A stretch of DNA of 64,000 bases from NCBI GenBank assembly GCA_023053545.1, contig JAKZAN010000001.1, positions 8,576,565-8,640,564 of the forward strand. Reading direction: 5' to 3'. The position numbers and the translations under genes are program-made. The stretch comes from Lepidurus packardi. Its lineage: Eukaryota > Arthropoda > Branchiopoda > Notostraca > Triopsidae. The notes under the pieces are model-generated. The model did no database searches, was not told the origin of the DNA, and saw only the letters and a list, made by a program, of their open reading frames with translations. Positions within the stretch are counted from its first letter, which is position 1. Each line of letters opens with the position of its first letter. Positions 21,831 through 37,335 of the stretch are shown one piece after another.

Positions 21831-24800
21831 TTTATTTTATAAACTCAGAAGTCACTGATTTTTTACCAGTAGTGTCAATTCAAATGTCGCATAGGAAATC
21901 TTCCTGTGCTTTGTTTTGTTTTTTTTCTGTATCGGTTGCCGGCAATGGTTACGAACAAATGACACGTATGCCATTGAAAAGCGCCATTGCTCAAAAAAAA
22001 AAAAAATAGAAAAGAAAAGGAGAAAGGATGCCGCTTTGATGCGCGGCTTGGGACAACTTTTGTGTTTACTGGACGCCTTCTCATGGTGTTTGATGTGTGC
22101 GACCTCGTTCAATGTACCAGACGAGACGTGCGACCAAAAAGTCGGCATTTTTTTTTCGCGCCCCAAACACTATACTTGTTTTCCTTCTTACCTCGTGTCG
22201 TTTCTCAATCGTCGAAACGTAGTCTTTTTCGTAAATGCCCAGCAGCCATTAATGAAGGTTACACTCTCCGGACGTCAGAGCAATTATCAGCCCTATATAG
22301 GCTGGAAATTTACTGACGGCACTCGCGTTGGGGATCGTTTTATAGAGGAGTCTGCCAGTAGATCGCCGTCAAGTTCTTGATCTCTTGGCGTGTTCGTTAG
22401 GTTAAGTGGTCCAACCGGGGTACTTCCGAGCGTTCTCTTCTCAACGCGTCTCTCCCTCTTTTTCGCTCTCTTTCTCGGTGCAACATTTTGGAAGTTCAAA
22501 TATATGAAAAAGTTACCATGGTATATACTCGGCACCTTTGTCTTTTATCAAGCCACTTTTCATGCTCGCCGCTAATGAATTAGCATAGCCTTCCAGCTTT
22601 GGTGGGGCGAAGCAGTGTCTGAAAAATAATTTGTTAAATCTGGTCTAATCTGGTCTGGTCAGAATTACAATCATGAAACGGGTTCGTTATTGTCTGGCTT
22701 TCGCGTGCAAATCATAATTAAGCTGCTCCGTTAGGGAGATGCGAATAAGATATTCGTTAGCGTTTTTTCGTACATTTTTTTAGAATAGTTATTACCGCTG
22801 ACGCTCAAATGAAGCGCAACGATTATGCTATCCAAAGGAAATCGATATGAAGTTCAGGATCATTGATTTAGAGCATTTTTTCTATTAAAAACCGTGAGTA
22901 TACTACTTACGTAGGTGTCAGTTCGATTTAGGTCGCGACTGCAATTAAACAAGTTTCCAAGCTTGATTATTGTGGTGGGAAACGCTTTTTTTCTCTTTTT
23001 TTTAGTATATTTATAAACAGTGGTTTTTCTGTCCGAGGAATGGGGAAAACCGCGTAATGACGTCATTAGTCTGAAGAACTGAAGAAACGGATTCGCTACT
23101 CGGTGATACACACACCACTCGATAAAACTTAAGGAATGTACAGTATTTTTTCCGCTGAGAGAGGATAATAAGGTGATCGCTTGAATGTGGGGAACACGAA
23201 CCGTGTGAATTAGGAAGGCACTTAAAATTTTTTTTTCATTACAAAGTTAAGTATGTTCAAGATTGCTTAATACTTCTAAAAATAGGCGAGTATCGTTTGT
23301 GAGTCTCCATTTATAACTTTGAACTTGTACCGACTGGTTTTATTTCTCGTTTGAGGAGATAATTTGAATGTCATGGAGTTTAAACGTGTGATATATGTTT
23401 AGAGAAGTGTAGGTTTCCACCACAGACTTGCATTCTGTTTGTGGATTATAATTTTCAATTTTCCGTTATTTTGTGTATTTGCAGATTTGCCGATGAGTTT
23501 TTTGCCGGAATCTTTTGTCATTGTCGGCGCACTGCTGAGCGACTAGCTGGTAAGTGCCATTTTTTGTACTCAAATTGCCTGGAGCAACGGCATTGGAATT
23601 TTCTCCGTCGTTGCTGTTATCTTTGCTGTTGCTGCACTTCGAGGAAAACTAAACAAAGGTTTCGTTCCCGTAATTTGATGTGCTGACGTTGTTGTACACT
23701 GTACTACTAAAACAGCATACGTCTATTAAGTATCCGGGGTAGCACGTATAACAAATTATAGTGTACGCTGCTACTCCACTGGGTGGCATCCATTGCTCTA
23801 TATCCGAAAGACTGATGGTTTTGCGAAACTCCATCCCATTTCCTATTGTTATTTTGCCCAGTGTCATATTGTTATATTACCTACGGGGAAAAGAGGGATG
23901 GGGTTAACATAGGTTTCCTTGCCAGCATCGGACATCCTCATAATGACGCGACCAGATCAAACGTGCCTACAGGTAAGATCCTTCTGTTTTATTTATTTCT
24001 TTGAAAATATAAAAATTTCATGTTGCAAATCTGAGCGTCTATAATTAGATGTTTACAATAGTAAGGTATTAGCTCTGGTAGTCCACGCTAGATGTCGCGA
24101 TGGTAGCAAACGGGTTGAAAACCCCAATCGATATTTGCAAACCGGGCTAACCGATTAGCAAGCATCTGTTGTTCCTTCTTTCCGAGAAAATTTATAAGGT
24201 CTGAAGGCTTTAGTGTTCTGTTTTGTTATAAACTCAATTGATCAAGAATTAAGTCAGAGAGATAGAAAACAAGAACGTCGTAATTCCTATTCTCCGAAGG
24301 AACCTGCTAGGGAAAAGCACTTGGTTGAACGGCAATTCTTTTACGATCTCTGTGATCTGGTAGATCCGTTCAAGAGATGCTGGAGAAACCACCCGTGAAT
24401 GGAAAGTTTCCTGCAGATTAAAGGGGGGGGGGGGATATTTTAGCTTTGCAAGGAGTTGCTATTGCTGTAGTTTTTGTGGTTGAATTTCAAGGAATCCGAA
24501 GTGCATTGGTTATAGTTTGCGAAAAGCTAGGTGATAGTTTATCGCAGTAGCTTCCTGGTCGGTTTTCACCTTGTCATAGCTGATTTCCATTGGGAGTCAG
24601 AGCTCTCCCGGAGTCGGAAGAGAAGATCCATGCGGAGTTGCGTCGTCAGTGATTGATTGTGGCCACAAAAAAAAGATTTTATGTGGAGCAGCTCGATTAG
24701 GGAACACAGTCAGGAAGGGGTCGGTGTAGCTATGCATGCCTGACTGGTCCCAGCTAATAAGTTGTATCATCTTGGTATTAACGGGTCCGTCAAATGGTAG

Positions 24801-27800
24801 TGTGTAACGAGAAAGAGAGAACGTGGGAGAGGTAGGTTCCATAGAGCCAGGGCCGAAACCTGTTGATCGATCGCAAGGCCAGAACTTGGAAGCTGTACAT
24901 CAGCAAAACGCGGATCCCAAACTTGGAAGGCAAGAAAGCATTGAAAGAGAAGAGAGAATTTATGAGAAACTTGTTGGGTACAAAAATTGCACTAGCTTAT
25001 TCTAATGTTCCCAAATGAGCCAATTTAAAAGTGCCACTTTCCTAAGTTTGTCTTTTGTTAAGATTTCTGGTAAAAGTTTTGAAAGTGGAGGGCGCTCGTC
25101 TTAGTTTATGGCGCACTTTTAACGGTGCTCATTGATTTTTTTCTCTTTAAGAAAAGAGGACTGTTAACATGAGCTGAAGAGCAGAAGAGATTTCAGCAAG
25201 TAAGCAAGTAGAGGTATCGTACGAAATGAAAGGAGCGGATAGCCCGGATTTGGGGAGGAAATTTAATGTGAAAGTGAGTATCTTCTAATTGGTTCCTATA
25301 GCTCAGATTAAAAGACCAAAGCAAGTAAAGAAAAGATGGAATGTTTAGTCTTTTTGGTGGTTTTTACAAGAGACGAGATGATCTAGCATAGAAAATAGGG
25401 AATCCTTGTTGTAATTGGTCTGATATATTACATTTCTTGGGAGAGCCTGGGATTAGGAATTTGTGTCAGACGAAGAGAAGTGTGAAATACCGTTTTGGTC
25501 CCCATCTCGCACGGATTTCGCCCCTTCCTCTTCCGAAGCAGCTGCGTCTGCAGAAGCTTGTAGGGACTTGTCATCCATGACAGTCATCTTCATCTCAGCT
25601 TTGTTATGTGTCCCTATTGCAGAATCCATGACGTGATTTTGACAGGGCTTTTGCCAGTGCTTTGCCAGACAAGGAACAGAGACGGTCCCTCGGTTCTCAT
25701 ACTCTTTCGAGGAAATTACCTGCCTGCCTTGCATCTAAATTAAGTCAATTACTGGGCTTTTGATTAAGTCTATTAAACTATGCAGCTCATTTCCCACTCC
25801 ATTACTGCATCCCTGCGCATTAGTAAGATCAGTTTTTGACAGTAATGTATCCAACGCTGTTTAGTACCGAGTACATGCAAAATGTGTCGTTAGCATCTCA
25901 GATGCGAGGAACCAGAAACGCGAGCCTTTTGAAAGACTCACCTAATAATAATGCTTGACTCAATGAGTCTTGTCGAGAATTGCTGTGTCACCTCAAGTTA
26001 CGTTACACTCGTCGCTATGACTGTACCGGGATCAGTTTGGAACACGCTAGCGTAATTATGACGCCTGGCCCAAAAAATTAAAGAAAGAAAAAGATAAGCG
26101 GTGTAGTCCAAGAATGAAGTGAGTAAGGTGACGGGGAGAGAAAAGCATCGTGTTTCTAGTTGAAATTTGGAGGACGAGAGCGCAGTCATTTTGCACATTG
26201 ACACCTGGTTCATGTGCTTGATCTTTCTGGAGCATGCTTGTGCGCACACCTTGCTTGGCGTTGTTGTTGTGGAGCCGTGTATTGTGAGTTCGCTCTCTAC
26301 TTTGACTCTCCATTCCGTAAACTTGGGTGCTCCCTGCTGGGTGTCGTACACAAATCTTGAAGTATCACAGCGGAGTGCCTCAATAATTGTCCTTTAACTT
26401 GATTTAGTGCTCTTTGTGGTAATTAATCAACCTGGGGATTCTGCACACAGACTATTGTTAGCACGGGGTCAACGTGTGTATGGTTGCACACGGTTAGTGT
26501 AGACGCAGTATTCCCAGTGAAGAAGTGTTGCCGAATTCATTGTTCAGTAACGGGAGCCTACGACATTATACGACTAGCTGAGAAAAGCGTCCGTTTTTTT
26601 CATTGTTGACTTGTTTGCGTGTTCAGGGAGTTGTTTTTGCGCCCGAGACCAGGGTGTGTGGTAGCTAAAGAGGAACCAATAGCAGAAGGGTCGACTGGGG
26701 ATTATTGTGTTATTGACAATTAGGCTCAGGATAATTTACAAGTCTGCCAACAGTCTTTGCGACTGTTGTTTCTTTTAAGGTAAGAGCGTTATCCTTGGCT
26801 GTAACCTGATTGTATTGTTGTTTCTTGTGTGTCTCGATCAAGGCTTTTAGAATGTCATTGATTTTTTGACATCATTGTAGGATTTTATTGTTTAGGTCGG
26901 TCAGCAGGTTCTTGGCTTTTTGTGTTGACATCGAATTCTCTTTGTTGAGTTCCCAGTGAATAAGGATGGGGTGATGTCGAGGCATTCTCCCTGTGGCCAT
27001 TACTTATATCGATCAACTAATAAGTCTGTCGTGCATGCCAGCAAGTGCATGTGTTATAGTAGTCTCATAAGTCTAAGAATGAAAAAGAACATGGACAGAA
27101 ACGGGCTTCTATTAGAAACCGGAGAATAAAACGTTGTCTCCACCCAAAAGGTAAAAAAAAAAGAAGAATCCAAAGGCCGATCCACTATATTTGAAGCTCA
27201 CAGCGTTGAATACCAGGTTGCACGCCAAAACGGGGGGAAAATCTTTTCGATATTGCGGCGAATTTCGGCACAACGTTCTTTTTTTTTGAGGGGAGAGTAT
27301 GAGGTTTGGTCTCAATCTACCTTTCCGGGGGAGTCGTTCACAATCTATCTCCAAGCTTTCAATCAACTTTCGTTTCAACTCGTTTTCGTCGTTTGGGTCA
27401 GACCAAACGAGTTTGCCCCGACCTTGAAAACTGAATAAAGATGCAGGAAAGAATAGTGGAGCTAAAGGAACATGTAAGTTTAATCAAAGGAGGGATCGGT
27501 CAGGACTCGTTGGACGCCAAAGGGAAAGGTACGCAAATGTTGGAGAGGACGCGTACCCTGGTGAGAGGTGCAGAGTCATATTCTTCAATTTTGTTTTCTT
27601 CGTCTCTGGGGAAGCTATCCTGTATGCAGAGGGACGCTGTGTGACGTGATATGTAGATGTTATTGGTGTGTTGCTTGTGAAGAGGCATCATGGCATGAAA
27701 CATGCTGCAGCTTCTCTGGAGCTGTGTCCCCTCAATGACTTGAAATTAAGTCCCTGAAAAAGTTCAGGAAAGAGTTGGCATGTCGACTGCCACTTTACTT

Positions 27801-30800
27801 TGTGTGAGAAATGTCATCAGAGAAATGTCTGTACACTCCTATAGCTACTTCGTTATGCAAGTCTAGGTACTGCAGCCTTTTTAGTATGTTTGATACGACC
27901 AAGTCGACGTCAAAGTCTTGCATACTTTCCGACAAGGAACGGGATGACGTGCTTTTCAAACAGCTGTTGTGTGCGGCGGAGATTTACTTGAATCTGCCAG
28001 ATTAATAAGAGGGGAGTTTAATAGCAAGTGCGCTAAATGACGCCGCAGCTTTTCAAAGGGAACTTCCATGAGCTCTCCTGATGCTCCTATAAAGCCCGCA
28101 TGGTTATCCCATGGGGGAGGGGAATCCTCGACAATAGAATCTTACGCCTCGCCTGGTGTATAAATGTTTTATTGTTTAGGAGATGGTTCTTTTGCATTAT
28201 GGATTGCCCTTAGTGTAGATTTCGAGATTTTTGCCGTGCTTCTTTTCTTTTACTTCTTCTTTCCTTGAAAAGAAGAAACGAGTGTAAAAAAAAGAAAGAA
28301 AATATAATTTTTTTGGTGGACTGTTTTTCCTCTAAAATGCAGTTACCCTTCCGATCGAAACTGGTTTTTCTCGCTCGTGTATATACGGCTTGTATTCGGT
28401 AACTAGCCGGGCTATGCAGATTTCGAAGTTGGGAGGATGTGGTGCGAGGTTCACTGGAGTTACCGGAATGATTTTGGGCAGGCTGGGGCTTCTATACTTT
28501 TATTCCCCGAGTATGCCAACCGCTAGACGCTATTCGCCATGACCGAAAAGTGAAGAAAGTATGCGAGCTATGGACCACTTTCTTTTCCCCCCGAGCTGGA
28601 GACCCTAGAGAGCTATAAGACGGGGAACAGAACGCCTGTAACGGGGCTGCGAGAAGAGGAAATTACAGGTGTGGTCAGCCAGTCTCGCTGCTGTTGCGTG
28701 AGAGGACAAGTGTCACAATTCCGGGGCTTTTGAAACTGCTTCACTTCCCCCGTCGCTTCAAGAGGGGAAAAAGTCTCAATTATTCTCCACGAAAAGTTTC
28801 TCAGTCCGATTTTAGTAAAAGTTTGAAGAAAAAATTAGAAAAAGCGACTTCAAGAGGAGAGAACCGTGGTTGTACATGTACTGTATTTACAGGTGCTGAG
28901 TTGGAGCTTGGGTAAGTGGCATTTGCTGTTGACATGTTCAGAAAACTTGGTTAAAAGTCTTGGAATTGTGTCGTGTAGGTGTTTCTATGTCGTGAACTTG
29001 CTGTATACAGATTACCTTTTACCTTTGGCGGGTTTGAGCTGAGCCAACAGCTCCTTATTACCGGGCACTACGCGCCAGGTCTAGTAATACCCAGGAAAAG
29101 GTACGTATATACCAGCGTTGGTGTATCAAACGTATAAAGTTGGGATTCGATCGATGGATGTGTCCGACGACGACTACCGAGAGGAGAGAAAAAGGGGAGA
29201 AATCGTTGTTGGCTCTCACCGGCAACGGAGGTGCCAAAGAAAAGGCGCATGTCTTGTATCAGTAATAGCAGTAGCACCAAAGTCTAACGTCTAAGCTTTG
29301 CGTGCCATCCAATGTTTATTTTACCACGTCAGGAGGGAAAACACGAAAGAGATTCTTCGAAAATTACCTATGGCGCATGCTAATCACACTGTATAAACAG
29401 TTTTCTCCCGATCCGTTCTTGCACGGTGCTGTCTCCCGAGTTATCGGCGTAAAACTTGTAAAGTTTTCAGAAAAGTTGTACATGCGAAGGCGACGCAGGT
29501 GCATGCAGTTGGTTTATCGATGACTGGCAAGCCTGGGCTGTCAGGCAGGCGTATTTTTTTCTTTTTTCCCCCAGCTTCAACTTTTAATCAAGAGTATAGC
29601 TTTTCTTTAAAGGTGAAATAGAGCAGCACTAGCACGTCAGCCAGGTCTTTGTCTCCACATCCAAATATAACCGTGAATCAATATTATTAATGACGTTTTT
29701 GACTCTCATGTCTTACAGGATCTATTAATCTCAAGATTACAGACACTATAAGATGATTGCTGTTGATAAGCGGCTGCCCTGTGGAGCAAAAGCCAGCTCT
29801 AAGTTGCATGTCAGTTGGGCACGATCATTTTACCCGCCTACTCCTTTTATACTCTCGGTGCATTGCCCGACAAAAAGAAGTGGCTTGCTGAGACTTGCCT
29901 CGATCAGATTTTCCTTGGGCTCAATGAGAATCGATTGTTATGTTACCACCTTAATGAGGATGTGACGTGCATTAGTGTCACGTATTGCTTATGCTTAAAC
30001 TTGACTGCTGACATCTTCTAAGAAAAGAATTGTAGGGTAAGCATGAAAAAAAAAAAGAAAAAAAGAAACCGGAAACTTGTTGAGAGAAAGGCATTGTGAA
30101 GTAATGATTCTGGCTCTTATGCTGGAAAATCGAATGTTTTCAAAGCTGACTTTTTATACTGTATACTCCCGAGGGCTTTAGATCGTTTCCCTCTGTAAAT
30201 ATGGACGTCTTGAACTCGTAACTGCCCTGTTATTGTACATGTGAGGCTTAGGTAGTGGTTAGGTTCTCACACTGGGCCCGGATGGGTCTTATGGCTCATC
30301 GTTCCTTTACACTATGACGCTCCCACTTTGAATTTACAACAGCATAGCCGTGACAGGAATGGAAAAAACTTAAGTTTTCGGGATAAATTGTCCAAAGGTT
30401 ACGCCATGGAGGTCTCTCATACGACTTTGATTAGGGTATTAGCATGTTATATAGCTGCTTAGATCATGTTGAATTTATAAACACAAGGTTTTCCCACGGA
30501 CTAGTTTCACGTAATTGGGTCACAGACAACTCTCCACATTGCGTACGATGTCTAGGGTTTGGGGATGACAGCAAGAGTTAGGCGATAACATGAAAGTTTG
30601 AACGCTAGGTGCATGTGAAAACCCTAGACAATGCGAGTCTTTTGCTAATTAAAGAAGATGACGGGACAGCCAAAGCTATAGGGTCGTTATCCTAAGCAGT
30701 AAAGCAAACCAACACTTCATACCCAAAAGGTCTGCATGGCCACGCTCCAATGCACTTGACATGGCTGTTCAATTAGCGGATCTGACGTTACAAGAGTGCA

Positions 30801-33283
30801 TATGAGTTAAGTCACGGAAACGGGCTTAAAGAGAGGAAAGAGTGCGACGGAGAGAGAGAGAAAGAGAGAGAGACCAAGCCCGAGAAATGTAGTGTTGGAC
30901 AGTAGAATTGGCATGATGTATTCCTTAGTTGGGGCGTTTTGTAATGCTAATGACGGACATTATGGCTGTGGCGCATGGGATGGCAAAAGGATAGGTCCCG
31001 TATTGCTGCAAGCGAAGGAGAAATTAAAAAGTCGTTTGTGTGGCCGAGTTATTAGAGTTCTAGCAGAGCGTCGAGGATGCTCTGGTTAGTACTATCTCAC
31101 ATGTTACTGAAAGACGGAAAGAAAAGGCAAGACTATATTATTCCAGCAATCTTGCAGGGCTATTGTTTCTACATCTGGAACACGCAGGCTTGTTTCTATG
31201 TGTGTTTGTTTCTTTGGTTTATGGGGATATCTTTGTGTTGAACTGTATTGTTTGTGGGAATAGTTGAGACTTGCGATCCACCTCGCTAAGCCCAGCTTGG
31301 TCGATCTTCTACTATAAACGTGCCTTTTTACCTTTAATGCCAAAGGTAGTATCCGTCATCGATGCCCACTAAGAGGACTGGCTTCCTTTTCTTGCTTAAG
31401 CTAATGGTGTCTGAAACTGGAGCAGCTTAGTTTACAAAAGTTAAGGGTTTCAAACAAGGTTTCAGAAATATGGCCTTGCTTGACCTCTTTATTTGCTTTT
31501 CCCTCTCACTTGCGTCCGACCCTCGAGAAGAGAGGATCTTCTTGTTGAGATGTTGTTAATGAACGTCTCTTTTTGAGTTTTGTTTGTATGACGGGGCCCT
31601 TAGTTGAGGTGCAGCGTACGCTTGGTAACGGGCATCAGAGAGCACAAACAAAAGGCAAATTAGAATGCCAGGGTACTTCGGCTCTTGGTGCTCTTGTGTG
31701 CGAACTGGAAGTTTGGGGAGGAAAAGGAGGGGACTTTTCTTCTTAGTTTTGAGTTTACTCCCTACGAAGGAAGGGGTGCATTGATGCAATACCTGGTTGG
31801 TAATGTTATTGTGGCGAGATCTTCAAGTTTTTAATTAAGTTTCGCGATCCTTCATCGTGTTTCTTATGTGTGTGTGTTTGTTTGGGAAGTTTTGTCTGGC
31901 TTGCGTTACACTTGTCGGTACGACTTCCGATTCTTATCCAAACATGAACAGGGAGGCGTTAGTGTGATAGGCAACGCGCAGTTCGGTTCATTCTCTAACA
32001 TGTGAGTCTAATGAAACAGTGAAATGATCTGCTCCGGATTTGAAATCAACCTTGAGAATAAATATGCCTGACCGTTCTTAAAAGGAAAAAAAAGCGGCTC
32101 TGGAAGTTTAAAGGCCTGGGCAAGAGGGAAATCTATTAGGAGATTAAACATTTGTCGTATAGAGGGTTGTTATACGTACCTTACACATGTTGTGATGTGA
32201 CGAAGGCTGCACCTGTGCTCACTGCCACTGTAATTACTTTTTCGTGGACCAGGCTTAGCGACCATCGCTACAGATCGCGCAGTGTAATTGGTGTAATAGG
32301 TATTTTGGGTGCTGTGTCTTAAGACGTGGAACGGAGAAGTAGTAAATTGGCAATTAAAAAGTAAGACTGTGGAGGTTGGAGGGACAAAAAAAGGCGATGT
32401 GTGGGTAAGTGAATTGTAGCCCTGCGTCAGACAGCCCAAAACTGAGCAATTGATCTTTGTGAGAACAGGCCTCTGCTTCTTGGACGCTATACACTGTCTC
32501 GATAACGCACAGCGAACAATTAGCGAGGGCAATAGGAGGGAAAGATGGGGGACCGTTCGGGCAAAATGGGGGAAAAAAATAACATTGGAATAAATCGTAT
32601 GGTCTTGACACACAGAACTTCTAGTTGTTTCTTGCTATCTTATTCAAATAGTGGATTGTTACATTCCGTTATCTGCTGGAGCGAAGGAAGTAGAGGCGAA
32701 TGACGAGATAAGGCTTGAGGTGTAGTATCGAAGAGATTCGTAGAATTGAGCTGAGTTATGATAGTTCAGTTGAACCCGGAATCTGGATGAGATTGCATAC
32801 TTGGAAGTTTGTTGTGCAAATTTAGTTCCAGTTTTGAATTCTGATTAGATCTTAGTGTGTTAGCGTCACTCCCAAGCGGGCAAGAGAGTTGTTTGAACGT
32901 GAACTTCCGCAGGAGAGCTTTTTTGTGGTCAAGTTTGTGTGGGCATTTCTTTTTTTTTATCGTGCTGAGCTTGAAGTAGGTTTATAGTACATAACTTGGG
33001 CCATATTTTGACTAAAGTTGCTCAGATTTGTATACGTAAATAGTGCATAAATAGTGCTTGAATGGGATTTTGAGCAACGTTTACGTTTTTATCTACACAG
33101 GTGAGCCATTTCTCCACCAAAGACAACGACTGTTCTGCGGAAGACAGCGCACATATTTTTTGCCAATCCTATTTGGGATGTGTAGTTGAACAGTTTTTAC
33201 AGTGCTGTGCTTCCCGTTTTGGACGCCTGGCTTTGGATTGAGTGATATATTCCCCGAAAAGACACACAGAAGACTGTACAGCT
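21831..33283. other. Large gene-poor region with + strand G and T excess to the right
   Basis: I find no convincing coding exon over 11 kb. Many short frames overlap on both strands without recognisable motifs. From about 26 to 33 kb the + strand looks richer in G than C and in T than A by eye, as seen in long transcribed non-coding sequence. It ends next to the + strand NCS-2-like gene, where an acceptor (CTACACAG) at 33100 could open a 5' untranslated exon. A long first intron or leader of that gene, or a non-coding RNA, are possibilities. A G homopolymer lies near 24424. Confidence 0.4.
30850..30873. repeat. GA microsatellite
   Basis: An almost pure (GA)n run of 24 bases, interrupted by one AAA. 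Such tracts can bind GAGA-type factors in arthropod promoters, but nothing here proves that role. Confidence 0.7.
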
Positions 33284-34703
33284 ATGGGTTGCTTAGGTAG
33301 CAAGCATAAGCTGAGCAAAGAAGATTTACAGTTTCTAGAATCCCATACTCGTTATGACGAAGCTACCATCAAAGAATGGTACAAAGGATTTCGGGTAATG
33401 AGAAAAAAAAAGAACTTTTTTGCCATCCTTTTCTTTGGAATTATTTTTGGTTTGCAGTGGGGATCAAGTGAAAGTTAATAATTCAATTTTCGTATTGATT
33501 TTTCTCTGTTTAGCAAGATTGCCCGAGTGGTAGACTGACGCCAGCTAAATTCGTGGATATGTACAAAATGTTCTTTCCAAGCGGCAATGCAGAAGAATTC
33601 TGTGACCATGTTTTTAGAACGTTCGATATGGATAAGAACGGTTACATCGACTTTAAGGTAAGAAACTTTTCTTCCTTTGACATATTTCATTTACTTATTC
33701 CTTCTCGAGTCCTCACAAAAAGTATCAGGTTAGGATACTTGATATAAAAAGCTGGTAAGAGGTTCGCCTTAGGACTGGAAATGCAGTATTATGCGCTATT
33801 TCTTGAGATTTTCTTCATTCAAAGCGTAAGTTTTACGATTTCCTCTAGGACGTGCTTCGAAACTGCCGAATTTTTTTAGATTTCCGAGTAAAGTTTTTTT
33901 TATCAAAAGAAAGATGCTTAAGTGCGTATTGTCGGCAAAGGAACCCTGAGCAGGTCTCTAAAAATTTTCAGCTCAAAGATCTAGAGCAGGAGTAGCAGGG
34001 AGAAAAAAACGAAATGAAGAAGACCACAATGTGGAAAAGCCGATTAGATTTATTATAGTTATAGTTCCTAGTCGCAGAAATAAGAAAAAAAGCTGAAAGG
34101 TACTACTCGCTCCGTGTTTTCTGTTTGCGGCTACACCTTAAGGTGGCTTGGAAATCAAAGAAAAATGCTTTCAATACCTAATTAATCATGTTTTTCTTTC
34201 GTGTTTGGTTTTTCGCGTGACAGGAATTTCTCTTGGCTATTGACGTCACGTCGGCTGGTACTCCTGAAGAAAAGCTGAAATGGGCATTTCGCATGTACGA
34301 CGTGGATGGCAATGGTGTTATCGATATCCAGGAAATGACCAAAATTGTACAGGTAAAAGATAGCCCGACTTCGTTTCTTTCCAGAAGTTTGTTTCTGGAG
34401 TTGGAACCAAGTTATATCCTTATGATAGCTTCGCCACTTTTTACGTTTATTACCAAAAATCTATTAATTCGTCCAAGTTCTTAAATGCCTTTTTTTCTTC
34501 TGTCATGGACTTTACTTTAGGCCATTTACGATATGCTGGGCACGAGTTCGGCCAGTCGACCCACGGATACCGCCGAAGAGCGAGCCAAGAACATTTTTGC
34601 CCGAATGGATGAAAACGGCGATGGACAGTTAACTGAAGACGAGTTTTTGAAAGGCTGCTTGCAAGATGATGAATTGTCAAAAATGCTAGCACCGGGGCCG
34701 TAA
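33284..34703 (+). CDS. Neuronal calcium sensor 2-like EF-hand protein
   Basis: Neuronal calcium sensors are myristoylated EF-hand proteins that relay calcium signals at neuronal membranes. Four exons join at phase 0: 33284-33394, 33514-33657, 34224-34352 and 34521-34703. They give 188 residues. The N terminus [11 protein letters not shown] fits an N-myristoylation site. EF-hand 1 is degenerate ([12 protein letters not shown]), as usual in the family. Canonical loops are [24 protein letters not shown] and [12 protein letters not shown]. Segments [20 protein letters not shown] and [12 protein letters not shown] resemble the NCS-2 branch (C. elegans ncs-2, by memory of the family) rather than frequenin. 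The second intron (33658-34223) is the longest. Neurocalcin follows 1.7 kb downstream in the same orientation. Confidence 0.9.
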
Positions 34704-36434
34704 CTTTCTCCGAGCGACAACACAGTTTCTAGCTGCCGCTTTAATGTTAATAATATCTAATCTGGTTACGGTTTCACTTGCCAAATGAACTGCGTGCGAA
34801 TAGGGGCAAAAATTGTTGTTTTAATCCGAATGGACACTGACATATTTTTTTTTTTATTTTTATTTTATTTTTAGGTTCGTGGGGAAAATCGATAAAGTAA
34901 GCTTCCAGTAAAACAAATTCCATTGCTATTAGTTTAAAAGTTTGGGTTTTAAGGGTAAACGTAAAAAAAAAATAAGTCTAATGAAGTGGGTTTAAAATGA
35001 CGCTCATTGGCGAGTGAAACAGTTTAGTTGTTAGTCTTCGCAACTATTTATTTAGAATTCCCGCATTTGGTACGGGAAGCATAGGAAACCCACGGATAGC
35101 TTTTGGTTGGCTATCGGTGAGAGAATGGTGAGGGTTTGGGAGAGCTGAAATCACGTACTTGTAGTTCTTCGTTCCATAGGGGTTTTAAATTTGCGACCAT
35201 GAATGACACCTTGTTTGAATATCCTATTTGAGACTGAAATTATTCTTTGTACTGCGATCTCACGCACATTCCGTTTTTAGCCACAGTAGACCGTATTATT
35301 CTAGAGCCTTTTTAAAGCGTTTTTTTAGAGTGTGGTTGGGGCAAAATAGGGTGCAAAGAACAAAGGCGAGAGGAAGAAGTTAAGGAAACCCGGCTAGATT
35401 TTTTTTATTCAATTGTTCTGCACGCCACCTTGCCCTTACCGAGCTTGGGGAAAAGAATAGAAGAGAAGAAGCCCTTCTGTAACCTGTTTTATCTCTCTAT
35501 AATGGAGGCTTACAGAGGTTATAAATAATTGAAAGTTTTTGCCAAAGAAATATGGCGATGTAGTATTCTTTATTCTCGCACCAAGGGCCCGCACCTGCTA
35601 AGCAAAATAGTTGAGTGGGAGAAGAGAAAAATAAAAGATAAGGAAGTTTGTTGGGTTATAGATGTGTGGTGTTTTGGCAAATAGTTTTTTTTTATGGTGT
35701 CCGAAAGAAAACTTCTTTGGACCAAGATTTGCTAGCGACAATCAATCTTTCACAGTTCTTCAAGTATTCACAACCTGATCCATATCTTGGAATGTTTCCC
35801 TAATCTGCATATCATTGAGAAAGCAATGACATCAGGAGTGACATGACTGAACCATTTTTGGATGTAATTGTAGCTTAGGAATTTAGTCTTTAAAATCTCT
35901 TTCTACTATTTGACACTCCTTTCGCCCCTTCAATGGTCACACGTTCTTGTAAGAGAAGTTTCATGAAATGTCTGGTGAAGAAAAACTTAGATTCTAACAT
36001 CTTATAAACAAGGGGGAAAACATTTTTTTAATCTACGAAAAGGTTATTCACCCAAACGTAATTATTTCTTTGAAAAGAGAGACACCACCCCAGTCTGAAC
36101 CCAAACGGACGAGAATTTGTTCTTGTCGAGCGTTTGGATTTATTTCGGTGTGTATCCATTGAATACAATTCTGCCTTCTTGATTCCTTATCATGGACATT
36201 CTCAGCCTACATGTGTGAGTATAAACAGAACGAAGGATATGCAGCAACAGCAACGAACTTACAGTAACATTCAACCAAGTTGTCATGATTGTGATAATTA
36301 TCCCGTAAGATCGTGCCGTGTGTTTCATACTTTCTGTTTGTTTTGCAGATAGTTTGCCTGGCGAGTGGAACTTTTTTGGGCGGTTCCCCCTTTGCCAAGT
36401 CTGACGGGATTTAGTAATTTGATTTAGCTCCACC
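34704..36434. other. Intergenic region between the two calcium-sensor genes
   Basis: No coding exon is recognised. The left part should hold the NCS-2-like 3' untranslated region. A plausible splice acceptor lies before the neurocalcin leader near 36348 (TTTTGCAG), so a 5' untranslated exon may lie here. Confidence 0.4.

Positions 36435-37335
<901 letters not shown>

Noticed and set aside
21852..22535. Cluster of overlapping frames on both strands
   Set aside because: Rich in Lys/Phe homopolymers from A/T runs; no domain, no splice continuity.
25453..26397. Short frames with mixed polar sequence
   Set aside because: No motif, strongly overlapping on opposite strands, no in-phase partners.
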